From Gemmatimonadaceae bacterium (lineage in GTDB: Bacteria; Gemmatimonadota; Gemmatimonadetes; Gemmatimonadales; Gemmatimonadaceae), in the NCBI GenBank assembly GCA_030835125.1, contig JAUQWM010000042.1, forward strand, positions 1 through 64,000: a stretch of 64,000 nucleotides of DNA, given 5' to 3'. The notes below the pieces were generated by a model, which was not told the DNA's origin, did not search any database, and was given only the letters and a program-made list of their open reading frames with translations. Numbering within the stretch: the first letter of the stretch is position 1; each line of letters starts with the position of its first letter. Positions 19,651-31,302 of the stretch are shown piece after piece. A program made the translations under genes and the position numbers.

Positions 19651-19898
19651 GATCCCGACCTCGTCTGGAAGGTGCTGATCCCGTCCGGCTGGATATTGCT
19701 GCCCGGGACGGCATCGCGCGTCGGAAAGTGACGGTTCGACACCGTTTCAACACCAAACGCTGCTGCGGCGATTCCAGGCGCGTCCCGTCGGCGGCGGACC
19801 CCGGCCGGCGAGGCCCGGCGTCCGGGGCCTCATGCACCACGGGTGTCCGTTGAGGGTATCCCCGTCTCCATGCAGCGTCCAGGAACGCCCATCTTCTC

Positions 19899-20330
19899 AT
19901 GACTTCACGCCTGCTAGCACTGGCCATCGCGCTCACCGCCGCTGGTTGTGCGTCCTCCCCGGCCGTCACCGGCCCCATCGTCTACAGCCAGTCGGAGGCT
20001 GCAGACTCGGTGAAGGTCCGGGTCGGCGAGACCATCGTCGTCGAGGGAATCCGGGTGCGGTTCATCGAGGTCCGCAACGACAGCCGCTGCCCGGTCGATG
20101 TCGTCTGCGTCTGGGCCGGCGACGCAACGGTGGTCCTCGCCGTGGAGCTGGATTGCGAGTGCAAGGCTCCGGCGTACCAGCTCGAGCTGCACACCACGCT
20201 CGAGCCGAAAGCCGGTGATGCGCATGGGTACCGCGTGCACCTCCGGCACCTGGAACCATCCCCGCATTCCCTCGTGCCCGTCCCCGCAGGCGATTATCGG
20301 GCCTGGCTCCGGCTCGTGCGCATCGGCTGA
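19899..20330 (+). CDS. Small hypothetical lipoprotein
   Basis: A 143-residue protein begins with MTSRLLALAIALTAAGC, a clear lipoprotein signal. The mature part is beta-rich, with two close cysteine pairs: CPVDVVC near residue 67 and CEC near residue 87. It contains VRVGETIVVEGIRVRFIEV, a strand pattern seen in small exported beta-sandwich proteins. No known family is recognised. It is divergent from the ADOP permease across a 248-bp spacer in which I see no clear site. Confidence 0.7.
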   Translation: MTSRLLALAIALTAAGCASSPAVTGPIVYSQSEAADSVKVRVGETIVVEGIRVRFIEVRNDSRCPVDVVCVWAGDATVVLAVELDCECKAPAYQLELHTTLEPKAGDAHGYRVHLRHLEPSPHSLVPVPAGDYRAWLRLVRIG

Positions 20331-20511
20331 GACTCGCTGGGCGGCGCTTGCCAGAAACAGGTTCGCGCGTCCGAAAGGCCGGGCTCGCCGCCGCAAGGTC
20401 GCTGGTGCGCGCTCGCGCGTCGCGATTCATCTTCCGGCGTCGCTTTCTTTCCTGATCGCCGCGGCCGGTCGGCTGCGGCGCGGCGGAATCCCCACGGGAG
20501 GAACCCACTCC

Positions 20512-23259
20512 TTGGCGCGCTGGACCCTGTCGATGCGGCAACGCCTCGCCACCGCGATCTGCGGGACGCTGGCGCTTGGACTGGTGACCTTCGGCGTCAT
20601 CGCGTGGAGCGGGACGCGCCGCGCGGCCATCGAAGCGTCGCGGCTGCGGCTCGCCCTGGTGACCCGCCGCACGGCCGACCTCCTCATCAACTCCACCGCG
20701 TCGGCGGAAGCCCAGGTGGTGGCCCTCGCGCGCGACCGCAGCATCCGGGATGTCGCCAGGCTCACGGAGGGAACCGCGCGCGACAGTGCCGTCGCCCGCC
20801 TCCAGCGCGCGGACTCGTTGTCGGCCCCCATCCTGGCCTTCGAGATCTGGGACAGCACCGCGCGCGTGCTCTTCGCGTCCAGCAACTCGTTAGGCGCGGT
20901 CGGCGACACGGTGCGTCGCACCATCCTGGCATCCCTCGCGCCGGACGACTCCGCGGTCACGGGACCGTTCGTGGCCCAGGGCGACAGCGTCGCGTACGCC
21001 ACCGTCAGCCCCGTCGGGCTGAATGGCACCGTGACCCGCTGGGTGGCGGTCTGGCGTCGCCTGTCCGCGACCGAGGCGTCCCGGCGTTCCCTGACGGACC
21101 TCATCGGGACCCACGCCCGTCTCGCGCTCGGCAATGCGACCGGCGACCTCTGGACCGACCTGAACTCGATCACGACGCCGCCGGCAGGAAACCCCGGCGA
21201 CACGCTCTTCGAGGGCACGTCCACGAACGGGGAACGGGTGCTGGGCAGTCGCGTGCCAATCGCCGGCAGCCCCTGGGAGGTGGCGGTCGAGTTCCCGTTC
21301 TCGGACATCCTCGAACCGACCATGCGCCTCGCGCGCTGGTTCTTCCTCGGTGGCCTGGCCCTGCTGCTCGTCGGCGGCATCATCGCCGCCGTCATCGCGC
21401 GATCGCTCACGCGCCCCATCGCGCAACTGGCCGGCGCCACCGAGGGCATCCGCTCCGGGGACTACACCCGCCGCGCCCCGCTGGACCGCGACGACGAAAT
21501 CGGCAAGCTCGCCATGGCCTTCAACACCATGGCCGACGCCATCGCCGACGCGCGGGTGAAGCTCCAGGAACATGCGGGTGACCTGGAGCGACGGAGCGCG
21601 GCCCTCAGTGACCAGTCCAGGCAGACGGAGGAGGCAAACCGGCAGCTTCGCGCCGCCGTCGAGTCGGCCGAGCAGGCGCGATCGTCGCTCGAGGTGGCGC
21701 TGCGCGAGAACGCGCGCACCGTCGCCGAGCTGGATTCCGTGCTGTCGAGCGCCCCGGTCGGGTTCGCCTTCCATGACCGTTCGCTCCGGTACGTGCGCGT
21801 CAACGAGCGCCTGGCGACCTTCCTCGGCCGCCCCGCCGTCGACATCGTCGGTCGCCGTCCGTCGGAGATCGTCCCCGGCGTCGGTCACGACCTCGAGGCC
21901 GGGCTCTCGCGCGCCCTCGACACCGAGCGCCCCGTGCTCGACCTGGAGCTGTCCATCCCGGGACCGTTAGGCAGCGACCCGGCGCGGGAATGGCTGGCCA
22001 CCCTGTTCCCGGTGCGGACGCGCGAGGGAGAACTCCTGGGCGTCGGCTCGGTGCTGGTGGACATGAGCGCCTACAAGGGACTCGAGCGGCAGTTCCTCCA
22101 GGCCCAGCGCATGGACGCGGTCGGCCGTCTCGCCGGCGGGATCGCCCACGACTTCAACAACATCCTCACCGCCGTGGCGAGCTTCACCGAGTTCGCCATC
22201 CGCGCCCTGCCGAAGGAGCATGCGGCCGTCGAGGACCTCGAGCAGGTGCGCCAGGCCGTGAACCGCGCCGCGGGCCTGATCCGCCAGCTCCTCGCGTTCA
22301 GCCGCCAGCAGGTGATGCAGCCGGTCGTGCTCAACCTCAGCGATGTGGTGCGGAACCTCGTCCCCATGATCCGGCGGTTGATTCCCGAGAGCGTGGCCCT
22401 GCACAGCTTCCTCGATCCGGACCTCTGGCTCGTCCGCGCCGATCCGGTGCAGATCGAGCAGATCCTCGTCAACCTCGTGGTGAACTCGCGCGACGCGATG
22501 CCGGACGGCGGAACCCTGACCATTGCCACCGGGCATGCCACGCTCGACGAGTCGTACCTCCAGAACGGCCACCGCGACGCCGCCCCGGGCGATTACGCGG
22601 TGTTGTCGGTGTCCGACTCCGGCGTCGGCATGGACGCCGCCACGAAGGCGCGCGTGTTCGAGCCCTTCTTCACGACCAAGCCCTCCGGCCATGGCACGGG
22701 GCTGGGCCTGGCCACGGTCTACGGCATCGTCAAGCAGTCGGGCGGCAGCATATGGCTCTACAGCGAGCCGGGTCGCGGCACCACGGTCAAGATCTTCTTC
22801 CCGCGACACGAGCACGCCGCGACCGCTCCCGCCGTCGAGGGCGAACCGGCCACCGCCGAGGGTCGCCCGGCCGTCATCCTGCTCGTGGAAGACGATGACC
22901 TCGTGCGCGGCGCCGCGCTCAAGGCCCTCAGCCGGCGCGGCCACCGCGTGCTCGAGGCGGTGGACGGGGAGGCCGCGCTCTCGATCATTGCCCGCGAGAC
23001 CGGCCCGATCGACCTCGTCATCACCGACCTGGTCATGCCGCGACTCGGCGGCCGCGAACTCGGTGAGCGGCTCCGCGCCAGCGGGCATGAAGCCGCCGTC
23101 CTGTACATGTCAGGCTACACCGGTGACGCCGTGACCCAGCGCGCGATGGTGAGTGAGGGTGCCGACTTCCTCGAGAAGCCGTTCACCCCCGACCAGCTCG
23201 TGGCCCGCGTCGACGAGATCCTCTTCCATCATCGCCCGGCCGGGGCACACCAGGGTTGA
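20512..23259 (+). CDS. Hybrid sensor histidine kinase / response regulator
   Basis: A membrane sensor kinase of 915 residues. The TTG at 20512 is preferred because GGGAGGA lies about nine bases upstream; an in-frame ATG at 20533 has no such site. Order: first helix (about 13-35), extracytoplasmic sensor, second helix (WFFLGGLALLLVGGIIAAVIA, near 277), HAMP, coiled coil, PAS (about 410-520), HisKA with the phospho-acceptor His in GGIAHDFNN (near 545), HATPase with SDSGVGMD and GTGLGL, then a REC domain with the acceptor Asp in VITDLVMP (near 840). The stimulus is unknown. No separate regulator is adjacent. Confidence 0.93.
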   Translation: MARWTLSMRQRLATAICGTLALGLVTFGVIAWSGTRRAAIEASRLRLALVTRRTADLLINSTASAEAQVVALARDRSIRDVARLTEGTARDSAVARLQRADSLSAPILAFEIWDSTARVLFASSNSLGAVGDTVRRTILASLAPDDSAVTGPFVAQGDSVAYATVSPVGLNGTVTRWVAVWRRLSATEASRRSLTDLIGTHARLALGNATGDLWTDLNSITTPPAGNPGDTLFEGTSTNGERVLGSRVPIAGSPWEVAVEFPFSDILEPTMRLARWFFLGGLALLLVGGIIAAVIARSLTRPIAQLAGATEGIRSGDYTRRAPLDRDDEIGKLAMAFNTMADAIADARVKLQEHAGDLERRSAALSDQSRQTEEANRQLRAAVESAEQARSSLEVALRENARTVAELDSVLSSAPVGFAFHDRSLRYVRVNERLATFLGRPAVDIVGRRPSEIVPGVGHDLEAGLSRALDTERPVLDLELSIPGPLGSDPAREWLATLFPVRTREGELLGVGSVLVDMSAYKGLERQFLQAQRMDAVGRLAGGIAHDFNNILTAVASFTEFAIRALPKEHAAVEDLEQVRQAVNRAAGLIRQLLAFSRQQVMQPVVLNLSDVVRNLVPMIRRLIPESVALHSFLDPDLWLVRADPVQIEQILVNLVVNSRDAMPDGGTLTIATGHATLDESYLQNGHRDAAPGDYAVLSVSDSGVGMDAATKARVFEPFFTTKPSGHGTGLGLATVYGIVKQSGGSIWLYSEPGRGTTVKIFFPRHEHAATAPAVEGEPATAEGRPAVILLVEDDDLVRGAALKALSRRGHRVLEAVDGEAALSIIARETGPIDLVITDLVMPRLGGRELGERLRASGHEAAVLYMSGYTGDAVTQRAMVSEGADFLEKPFTPDQLVARVDEILFHHRPAGAHQG

Positions 23260-23280
23260 CGACCGGGCGAGGCCCGACGC

Positions 23281-24435
23281 CTAACGCCTGGTGGCAGCCA
23301 TGGCCGTCGCGCCCAGACCCGATGACCGCTCCGCGCCAAAGGACAGGAACGCATCGTAGACCGGTCGCTTCGCGCCCGCGGCGGTGCGCAGGCTGACCGA
23401 CCCGAAGGTCGCCAGCGTCCCCTGGTCACCGCTGGCCATCGGATGGAGGAAGAGCCAGTTCACGAGCAGCACCGACCGCGTGGCGAGCATCGCGTCGAGG
23501 CGGGCCAGCCAGGCCACCTGCTCGGCCTCACCCGGCTGCCAGGCCACGGCGCTGCCTGACGAGCTGGCGGGCCATCCCGTCTCGGTGATGGCGATCGGCT
23601 TGCTGCCGATCAGGGCGAACACCGGATCGAGGTACGACGCCGGGACGTCCGCTGGCGCCGCCAGCCCGAGGTACGGGTAGAGCGTCAACCCGACGACGTC
23701 GATGCGATTCGCGTCGTGCAGGGTGTACGCCTCCGGGTGCGGCGTCGTCCACCCGCTGAATGTGCCCAGCCCCATCATGTGCTCGACGTTGAACACCGGG
23801 CCCACTCTCGTCTGTGGCGAGGCCGCCTTGATCGCGTCGTAGGCCTCGTTGTAGGCGGCCACCCAGCGCTGGTAGTCGGCCGGATCCTGCTCCGCGTAGA
23901 AGTCGGACTCGTTGCCCAGGAAGAGCAGCGCCGGACGATGGGTCGCGGCATAGCTGCTCACCGCGGCGCGGAACGCGACGCGGGCCTCGGCATTGCCCCA
24001 GTCGTTCGTCGCGTTCGCGGGAACGGCGATGTAGAGCGTCTGGCCACTGCGCCATCCAAACACGGCAATCGGCGCGAACCGCGAGCCACCGGCGGAGTTC
24101 TCCGCCACCAGGCGAGCCGCAACTGGCACGGTCCCGGCGTTGGTGCCGTTGACGACATCGTCTCGCCACGCGCCGTTCCACATGACGGCGCCGCGACCGA
24201 AACTCGCGACCTCGTCGAGGAAGGCGTTGAGCTGTGAGAAGTCAGCCGGGAAGCCGGCGGGCGAGAGGGCGACGCCACGTGTCAGCCCGCTCGGCGTGTC
24301 GGGTGGATCGGCGGGTTCCGACGGACCATCGCTGCAGGCAGTGGCCGCGAACGCGACCAGCAGGGTCAGCCCCGCCGACACCAGGCGGCGGCGACGAGAG
24401 GGACGCGCAGGAACATCCCGATGCGCTGGCTCCAT
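23281..24435 (-). CDS. Glycoside hydrolase-like TIM-barrel lipoprotein
   Basis: The 384-residue product, starting at the ATG at 24433-24435, has an Arg-rich N terminus and a signal ending in the lipobox FAATAC. The body looks like a clan GH-A barrel: LLFLGNESDFY carries a plausible acid/base Glu after Asn, and PIAITETGWPASS carries a plausible nucleophile Glu. The arrangement resembles GH53 or related families, but I cannot assign one or a substrate. Its TAG stop overlaps a GTTAGGC heptamer, as in the CHAT gene. Confidence 0.72.
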   Translation of the reverse strand: MEPAHRDVPARPSRRRRLVSAGLTLLVAFAATACSDGPSEPADPPDTPSGLTRGVALSPAGFPADFSQLNAFLDEVASFGRGAVMWNGAWRDDVVNGTNAGTVPVAARLVAENSAGGSRFAPIAVFGWRSGQTLYIAVPANATNDWGNAEARVAFRAAVSSYAATHRPALLFLGNESDFYAEQDPADYQRWVAAYNEAYDAIKAASPQTRVGPVFNVEHMMGLGTFSGWTTPHPEAYTLHDANRIDVVGLTLYPYLGLAAPADVPASYLDPVFALIGSKPIAITETGWPASSSGSAVAWQPGEAEQVAWLARLDAMLATRSVLLVNWLFLHPMASGDQGTLATFGSVSLRTAAGAKRPVYDAFLSFGAERSSGLGATAMAATRR

Positions 24436-24551
24436 GGTGGCTCCGGTCGAACATGGAAACGCGGCACTTGGGGCCGCTGTCGACTTGACGACCCACCGAC
24501 GCCGCAGGTCTCGCGGTCGGCGCGCCCCGTTCTGCCCGGCGGCGCTGGCCG

Positions 24552-25007
24552 TCAGTGCACGGGCGTCAGTTGCGCCGATGCCGCCTTCCATGCGCCGTCC
24601 TTCCTCACCCAGACGTCGACGTACCGCGTGCGGCCGACGGTGCCATCCTTGCGCCGCCACGTCCCGAGTGCCGTGATCATCGCCGCATCGCCGTGGACGC
24701 GGATGCTCACCTCGCTGAGGTCGTACGCAAGCACCTCGTGCGGCTTCCGGGCGTTCTCGAGGAAGGCGGCCCGATCCATCACCGAACCGCTGGTCACAAT
24801 GCACTGAAAGTCCTGGGTCAGGTGCCGATCGTACCAGTCGGCGTCGGACTGCAGGAACGCGCGCACGTAACCGGCGTTCAGTTCACGAAGCAGGGCCTCC
24901 TCGGGCGCGCGGCCCGGACTCGCGGCGACAAGCGGTACTGCGGCCATCAGGGTGATGACGGCCTTCCTGGCTCGCGTGCGCGAGCTCCCCCGATCGTTGA
25001 TGGACAT
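24552..25007 (-). CDS. Exported NTF2-like (DUF4440/SnoaL-type) protein
   Basis: The product (151 residues) has a basic N terminus and a short hydrophobic stretch (AVITLMAAVPLVAASPG) that looks like a signal peptide. The mature part fits the NTF2-like fold: ELNAGYVRAFLQSDADWYDRHLTQDFQCI, then SGSVMDRAAFLENARKPHEV, and a closing strand YVDVWVRKDGAWKAASAQLTPV. Such proteins are small-ligand binders or enzymes; no function can be assigned. The start at 25007 is chosen because it precedes the signal. Confidence 0.8.
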   Translation of the reverse strand: MSINDRGSSRTRARKAVITLMAAVPLVAASPGRAPEEALLRELNAGYVRAFLQSDADWYDRHLTQDFQCIVTSGSVMDRAAFLENARKPHEVLAYDLSEVSIRVHGDAAMITALGTWRRKDGTVGRTRYVDVWVRKDGAWKAASAQLTPVH

Positions 25008-25069
25008 GGTGGTGTTCTCCGACGTGTCGTGATATGCCGGCGGCCCCGTGCCGCACGGGTCCTGCTTCA

Positions 25070-26563
25070 CTACCGGCGCGCCATCCGCACCCCCTCGCGA
25101 TACCACAGGTGGACGGCGGCATAGGATCGCCACGGACGCCAGGACTCGGCCTCCCGGGCGAGCTGCCGCGTCGTCATGCCGCCCACGGCGCGGCGCAGCA
25201 CCAGGTCAGAGGCCGGGAACGCGTCGGGCCAGTGCAACGCACGCATCGCGATGTACTCCGCCGTCCACGGTCCGATGCCCCTGATCTCCAGGAGCCGACG
25301 CACCAGCGCCTTCACGTCGGTGTCGGGCGACATCGACATTCCCTCGGTCGTCACCACCCGGGCGATCTCGTGCAGGGTTGCCGCGCGCGCCCTGGTGAGC
25401 CCGATGGCGCGGATCGCGTCGACTCCTGCCTCGAGGAGTCGCTCCGCCGATGGCGGGATAAGTGACAGCGATGCTTCGCCGGTCTCCACGCGTTCGCCGA
25501 GCGTCGCCACGAGGCGAGACATCAGGGTCGTCGCGCCCGCCACGCTGACCTGTTGCCCCAGCACCGCGCGCACCGCCAGTTCGAAGCCATCCCAGGCCCC
25601 GGGCACGCGCAATCCCCGCGCTCCCCGCGACACCCGCCCGAATCCGGACCGCGACAGGTGGTCCTCGATCGCGTCGGGCTCAGCCACCAGGTCGAAGAGG
25701 TGCTTGACCCGGGCGCATAACGGCATGAGGACGGGCGCCAGGGACGCGTCGGCCTCCATCACCAGCACGTCGTGCCCCGCCAGCGCCGTGCCCGGCTGCG
25801 GCTCGCGAACGCGCACCACGCCGGAGTGACCATCCAGCCTGACGACGCGTTCCCAGGTTCCGTTCTGCACTCGCTCCACGCCCGGTGTCGCGCGCGCCCC
25901 CAGGAAGTCGAGCAGGGGCCGGAACGCGAGCGGTGGACGATACGCGAGCGTGAGCGTCAGGCACGCGTCTGCCGCCGGCAACCGATGGCGCGACGCCCGG
26001 CCGGCACCGCCGCGTCGCAACGAGTCCGGGTTCAGCCGGTAGCGTTCCTTGAACAGCGCATTGAACCGCCGCACGCTCTGGAATCCGCTGGACTCGGCGA
26101 CCCGCGCCATGGGCATGCGCGTCTCGGTCAGCAACTGCTTCGCCAGCAGGAGCCGGTGCGTCTGCGCCAGTTCGATGGGTGACACGCCGAGTTCCTGCTG
26201 CATCGCCCGCCGGAGCTGGCGCCCGCTCACCCCCAGCTCGCGCGAGAGTTCCTCCAGTCCCTGCCCGTTCAGTGCTCCCGCGGCGATGCGGCGCGCCGCG
26301 GCCTCGGCGAGCCTGGGTACCGCGTCCACCGCCGCGCGCCCCGGTGCCAGCTCGGGCCTGCACCGCAGGCAGGGCCGGAAGCCGGCCCGCTCGGCCGCAG
26401 CGGCGCTGCTGAAGTAGCGCCGGTTTCGCCGCAACGTCCGTCGCGCCGGACAGATGGGACGACAATAGACGGTGGTCGTCGTGATCCCCACGAAGAACAC
26501 GCCATCGAACCTGGCATCGGCCGCTTCCACGGCCCGGTTGCAGCTCTCGCGGTCAAGCAACAT
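25070..26563 (-). CDS. Ada-type methylphosphotriester/AraC regulator fused to AlkA 3-methyladenine DNA glycosylase
   Basis: This DNA alkylation repair fusion has 497 residues. Residues 1-75 are the Ada zinc domain: FFVGITTTTVYCRPICPAR gives Cys34 and Cys38, and CLRC gives Cys65 and Cys68; one of these would accept methyl groups from phosphotriesters. Residues 80-190 are an AraC-type HTH. The rest is AlkA-like, with the helix-hairpin-helix LLEIRGIGPWTAEYIAMRAL and the catalytic Asp in FPASDLVLRRA. No O6-methylguanine transferase PCHR motif is present. Start ATG 26563; in-frame ATG 26578 and GTG 26590 are alternatives. Confidence 0.93.
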   Translation of the reverse strand: MLLDRESCNRAVEAADARFDGVFFVGITTTTVYCRPICPARRTLRRNRRYFSSAAAAERAGFRPCLRCRPELAPGRAAVDAVPRLAEAAARRIAAGALNGQGLEELSRELGVSGRQLRRAMQQELGVSPIELAQTHRLLLAKQLLTETRMPMARVAESSGFQSVRRFNALFKERYRLNPDSLRRGGAGRASRHRLPAADACLTLTLAYRPPLAFRPLLDFLGARATPGVERVQNGTWERVVRLDGHSGVVRVREPQPGTALAGHDVLVMEADASLAPVLMPLCARVKHLFDLVAEPDAIEDHLSRSGFGRVSRGARGLRVPGAWDGFELAVRAVLGQQVSVAGATTLMSRLVATLGERVETGEASLSLIPPSAERLLEAGVDAIRAIGLTRARAATLHEIARVVTTEGMSMSPDTDVKALVRRLLEIRGIGPWTAEYIAMRALHWPDAFPASDLVLRRAVGGMTTRQLAREAESWRPWRSYAAVHLWYREGVRMARR

Positions 26564-26626
26564 GGCCCAAGCATACATCGCCGGGGCCACGCTGTCTCGC
26601 CGTTTTCGGACGTCGAACCGGCCCCC

Positions 26627-27985
26627 TCAGGCGGTCGGTTGCGCGAACATCAGCTCGACCCCGTTCGGGTCCTGCACGCCGAACTCGCGCTGGCCGTAGA
26701 ACGCCGTGTGCAGGTCGAGGATGAAGTGAACGTCCGGTCCTTGCGGCTCGCGACCGGCGAGGAGGTCCCGGGAACGCTCGAGCTGCTGGCGCCGCAATGC
26801 CTCGTAGAGAGCGTCGATGCGGTTCGTGTCGAACCAGAGGCTGAGTCCGGCGTATGGGCGCCACGACGCCCCGGCCGTGACGAACATCACGTCAGCAGCG
26901 CCTAACGACACCGACGCCCAGTCCATCCGGCCATCCTCGCCATGCGATCCGGCCAGCTCGAACCCGATCGCCTGGTACCAGGTCACCGTCGCATTGACGT
27001 CGGGGACGGCCACCATGGGTCGCACCGCCTTCACCGCCGGCCGCAGGGCGGCCATGGCCGGGACCTCGGGGGAATCGTCCATTGCCGGCTCCCGGGCGCC
27101 TCCGGCCTGCAGGAGTCCCATGGCCTTCGTGTCTCCGCGCAGCATCGCCACCGCCAGGGGCGTGCGACCGCGGGCGTCCTTCGCCTCGAGGTCGGCGCCG
27201 AGGTCGATGAGCCGCTCCAGGATGCGATAGTGCTCCCCGGTCCGGAACGTGCCTCCAAGGAGGCCGTCCGCCGGTGCAATGACGTAGTGCAGCGCGCTCT
27301 GCTCCTGCTCGTGCGTCGACAATCGGCGGCGCAGGGCCTGCGGGTCTTCCTCGACGACGCGCTGGACCAGGTCCGGATCGCCCATCGCGATGGCGGAGAA
27401 GATGTTGTGCCGCGCGCCGTGCTCCACCAGTAACGCGACGACGTCCAGGCGCGGCGCGGCGAAGATCGTCGCCCACCCGATCACGTCCATGGCGTGCAGG
27501 TCGCCCGCGCCGTGGACATCCGATCCACCGTCGAGCAGTGCGCGTACCGAGTCGATCGGTCCGTACCCGGCGGCAACGTGCAGCGGGAGCGCATTGTCGC
27601 CGTCTTCTCGGACGTTGGGATCCGCGCCGAGCGACAGCAGCAGCCGGACCGTCCCGGGATGCTTGAGCGCCTGGTGGAGTGGCGTCGTGCCGCCGGGGCC
27701 GCGGGCATTCACCAGCGCCGGGTCGGCTTCGGCCATCGCGCGCAGCGCCCGGGTGTCGCCGGCGCTGCACGCCGCCAGGAAGGCATCGATGCCCGACGCA
27801 TTCCGCCGGTCCACCTCAGCCTTGAGGGCGCGCCAGCTCCCGAAGCCGTGGGCACGTGCGATTTCGAGTTGTGCCTCGGCGAGGCGCGCGCCGGGGTTGG
27901 CCCGGCGCAGTTCCCGCAGGCGTTCCTTCGCGAGTTTCCGGAGGTACTCGAGGGACGCCCGATCGGGGAGATCGGTTTGGGACAT
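26627..27985 (-). CDS. Ankyrin-repeat protein with C-terminal VOC (glyoxalase-like) domain
   Basis: This 452-residue cytosolic protein has a short N-terminal helical region (LRELRRANPGARLAEAQLEIARAHGFGSWRALKAEV) often found before ankyrin repeats. About five ankyrin repeats follow (about 65-305; for example GGTTPLHQALKHPGTVRLLLSLGADPNV and RTPLAVAMLRGDTKAMGLLQAGGA). Residues 325-450 form a VOC-fold domain (MVAVPDVNATVTWYQAIGFELAG to FGVQDPNGVELMFAQP). The metal positions of true glyoxalases are only partly visible, so this may be a binding domain. The fusion looks genuine because the frame is uninterrupted. Confidence 0.85.
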   Translation of the reverse strand: MSQTDLPDRASLEYLRKLAKERLRELRRANPGARLAEAQLEIARAHGFGSWRALKAEVDRRNASGIDAFLAACSAGDTRALRAMAEADPALVNARGPGGTTPLHQALKHPGTVRLLLSLGADPNVREDGDNALPLHVAAGYGPIDSVRALLDGGSDVHGAGDLHAMDVIGWATIFAAPRLDVVALLVEHGARHNIFSAIAMGDPDLVQRVVEEDPQALRRRLSTHEQEQSALHYVIAPADGLLGGTFRTGEHYRILERLIDLGADLEAKDARGRTPLAVAMLRGDTKAMGLLQAGGAREPAMDDSPEVPAMAALRPAVKAVRPMVAVPDVNATVTWYQAIGFELAGSHGEDGRMDWASVSLGAADVMFVTAGASWRPYAGLSLWFDTNRIDALYEALRRQQLERSRDLLAGREPQGPDVHFILDLHTAFYGQREFGVQDPNGVELMFAQPTA

Positions 27986-28153
27986 GGGACCCTTCCTTCC
28001 GTGATGCCCGGTGTCCGCGTGACTCGGGCAGGAAGTCAGGGTTGGCTGACATCACATGCCGGCTGGGTGGGTTCAACCCTTCACGCGGACCGTCGGCCGC
28101 CCTGTCGGCCGTCCCTGACATTAATCCCGGTTGGATCCCGAATCCAAGGCCAC

Positions 28154-28648
28154 CTACTGCGGGTTGGATGGCGTCACGTCGAACTGGCCACTGAGTACCG
28201 TCTTCGTCCCCGTGGCGCCGGAGATGTCGTTGGCCGGAGCCAGGAACGTGAACGTTCCCACCACGCGTGTTGCCGTCGCGGTCGTGAGGGTCACGGACCC
28301 CGATCCCTGGGTGATCGCCGTCAACCAGCTCAATGACGTCGAGCCCGTAGTCTCGATGTAGGTCGCGGAGTTCCCCGGATCGGTCAGGTCGTACGTGTCG
28401 ACCCCGGTCACGTTGTACACACCGAGCGTGATGGACTTCGAGCCCCCCACGCCCGACTGGACCGCCGTGATGACCAGCGACCCGTTGGCGTATGCCGCCA
28501 CGACGGCCGTGGCGTTGAACGTCACGCCACTCACGCTCGCGGTGAGCGTGCCGTCCGTGTTGCCGGGATCGAGCGGACCTTCGTTGTCATCGCCACAGGC
28601 GACGGAGGCAAGCAGCAGGGCGAGCACCGTGCGGGAGTGGAGTTTCAT
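28154..28648 (-). CDS. DUF6252-like lipoprotein
   Basis: The 164-residue protein has the signal MKLHSRTVLALLLASVACGDD with a lipobox. It is a Ser/Thr/Gly-rich beta protein with the order LTASVSGVTFNATAVVA, TYDLTDPGNSATYIET and GTFTFLAPA, which resembles DUF6252 family members. These are small surface or periplasmic lipoproteins of unknown function. The ATG at 28648 is chosen over a longer frame because it puts the signal at the N terminus. Confidence 0.75.
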   Translation of the reverse strand: MKLHSRTVLALLLASVACGDDNEGPLDPGNTDGTLTASVSGVTFNATAVVAAYANGSLVITAVQSGVGGSKSITLGVYNVTGVDTYDLTDPGNSATYIETTGSTSLSWLTAITQGSGSVTLTTATATRVVGTFTFLAPANDISGATGTKTVLSGQFDVTPSNPQ

Positions 28649-28718
28649 GGGACCTCGCAGTCGGAGGGGAGCCGGTCGAGACAGCACCAAGTTATGCCCA
28701 CCGTGCGCCGTCGCCAGT

Positions 28719-31163
<2,445 letters not shown>

Positions 31164-31302
31164 GGGCGGACGGTGTCGTACGGATTCTGCACTCCGGTTC
31201 GACACCGCGCCGCCCGCGAGGGATTGGCGGTCACCGAAACGGGGCACGGCGAGTTCTCGGCAGACCCGGACGTCGCGGTGCCCGAACCGTCAGCCCGTCG
31301 CC

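Noticed and set aside
20098-20511. N-terminal extension of the hybrid histidine kinase
   Set aside because: It overlaps the small lipoprotein gene in another frame and lacks a start with a ribosome site; the TTG at 20512 fits better.
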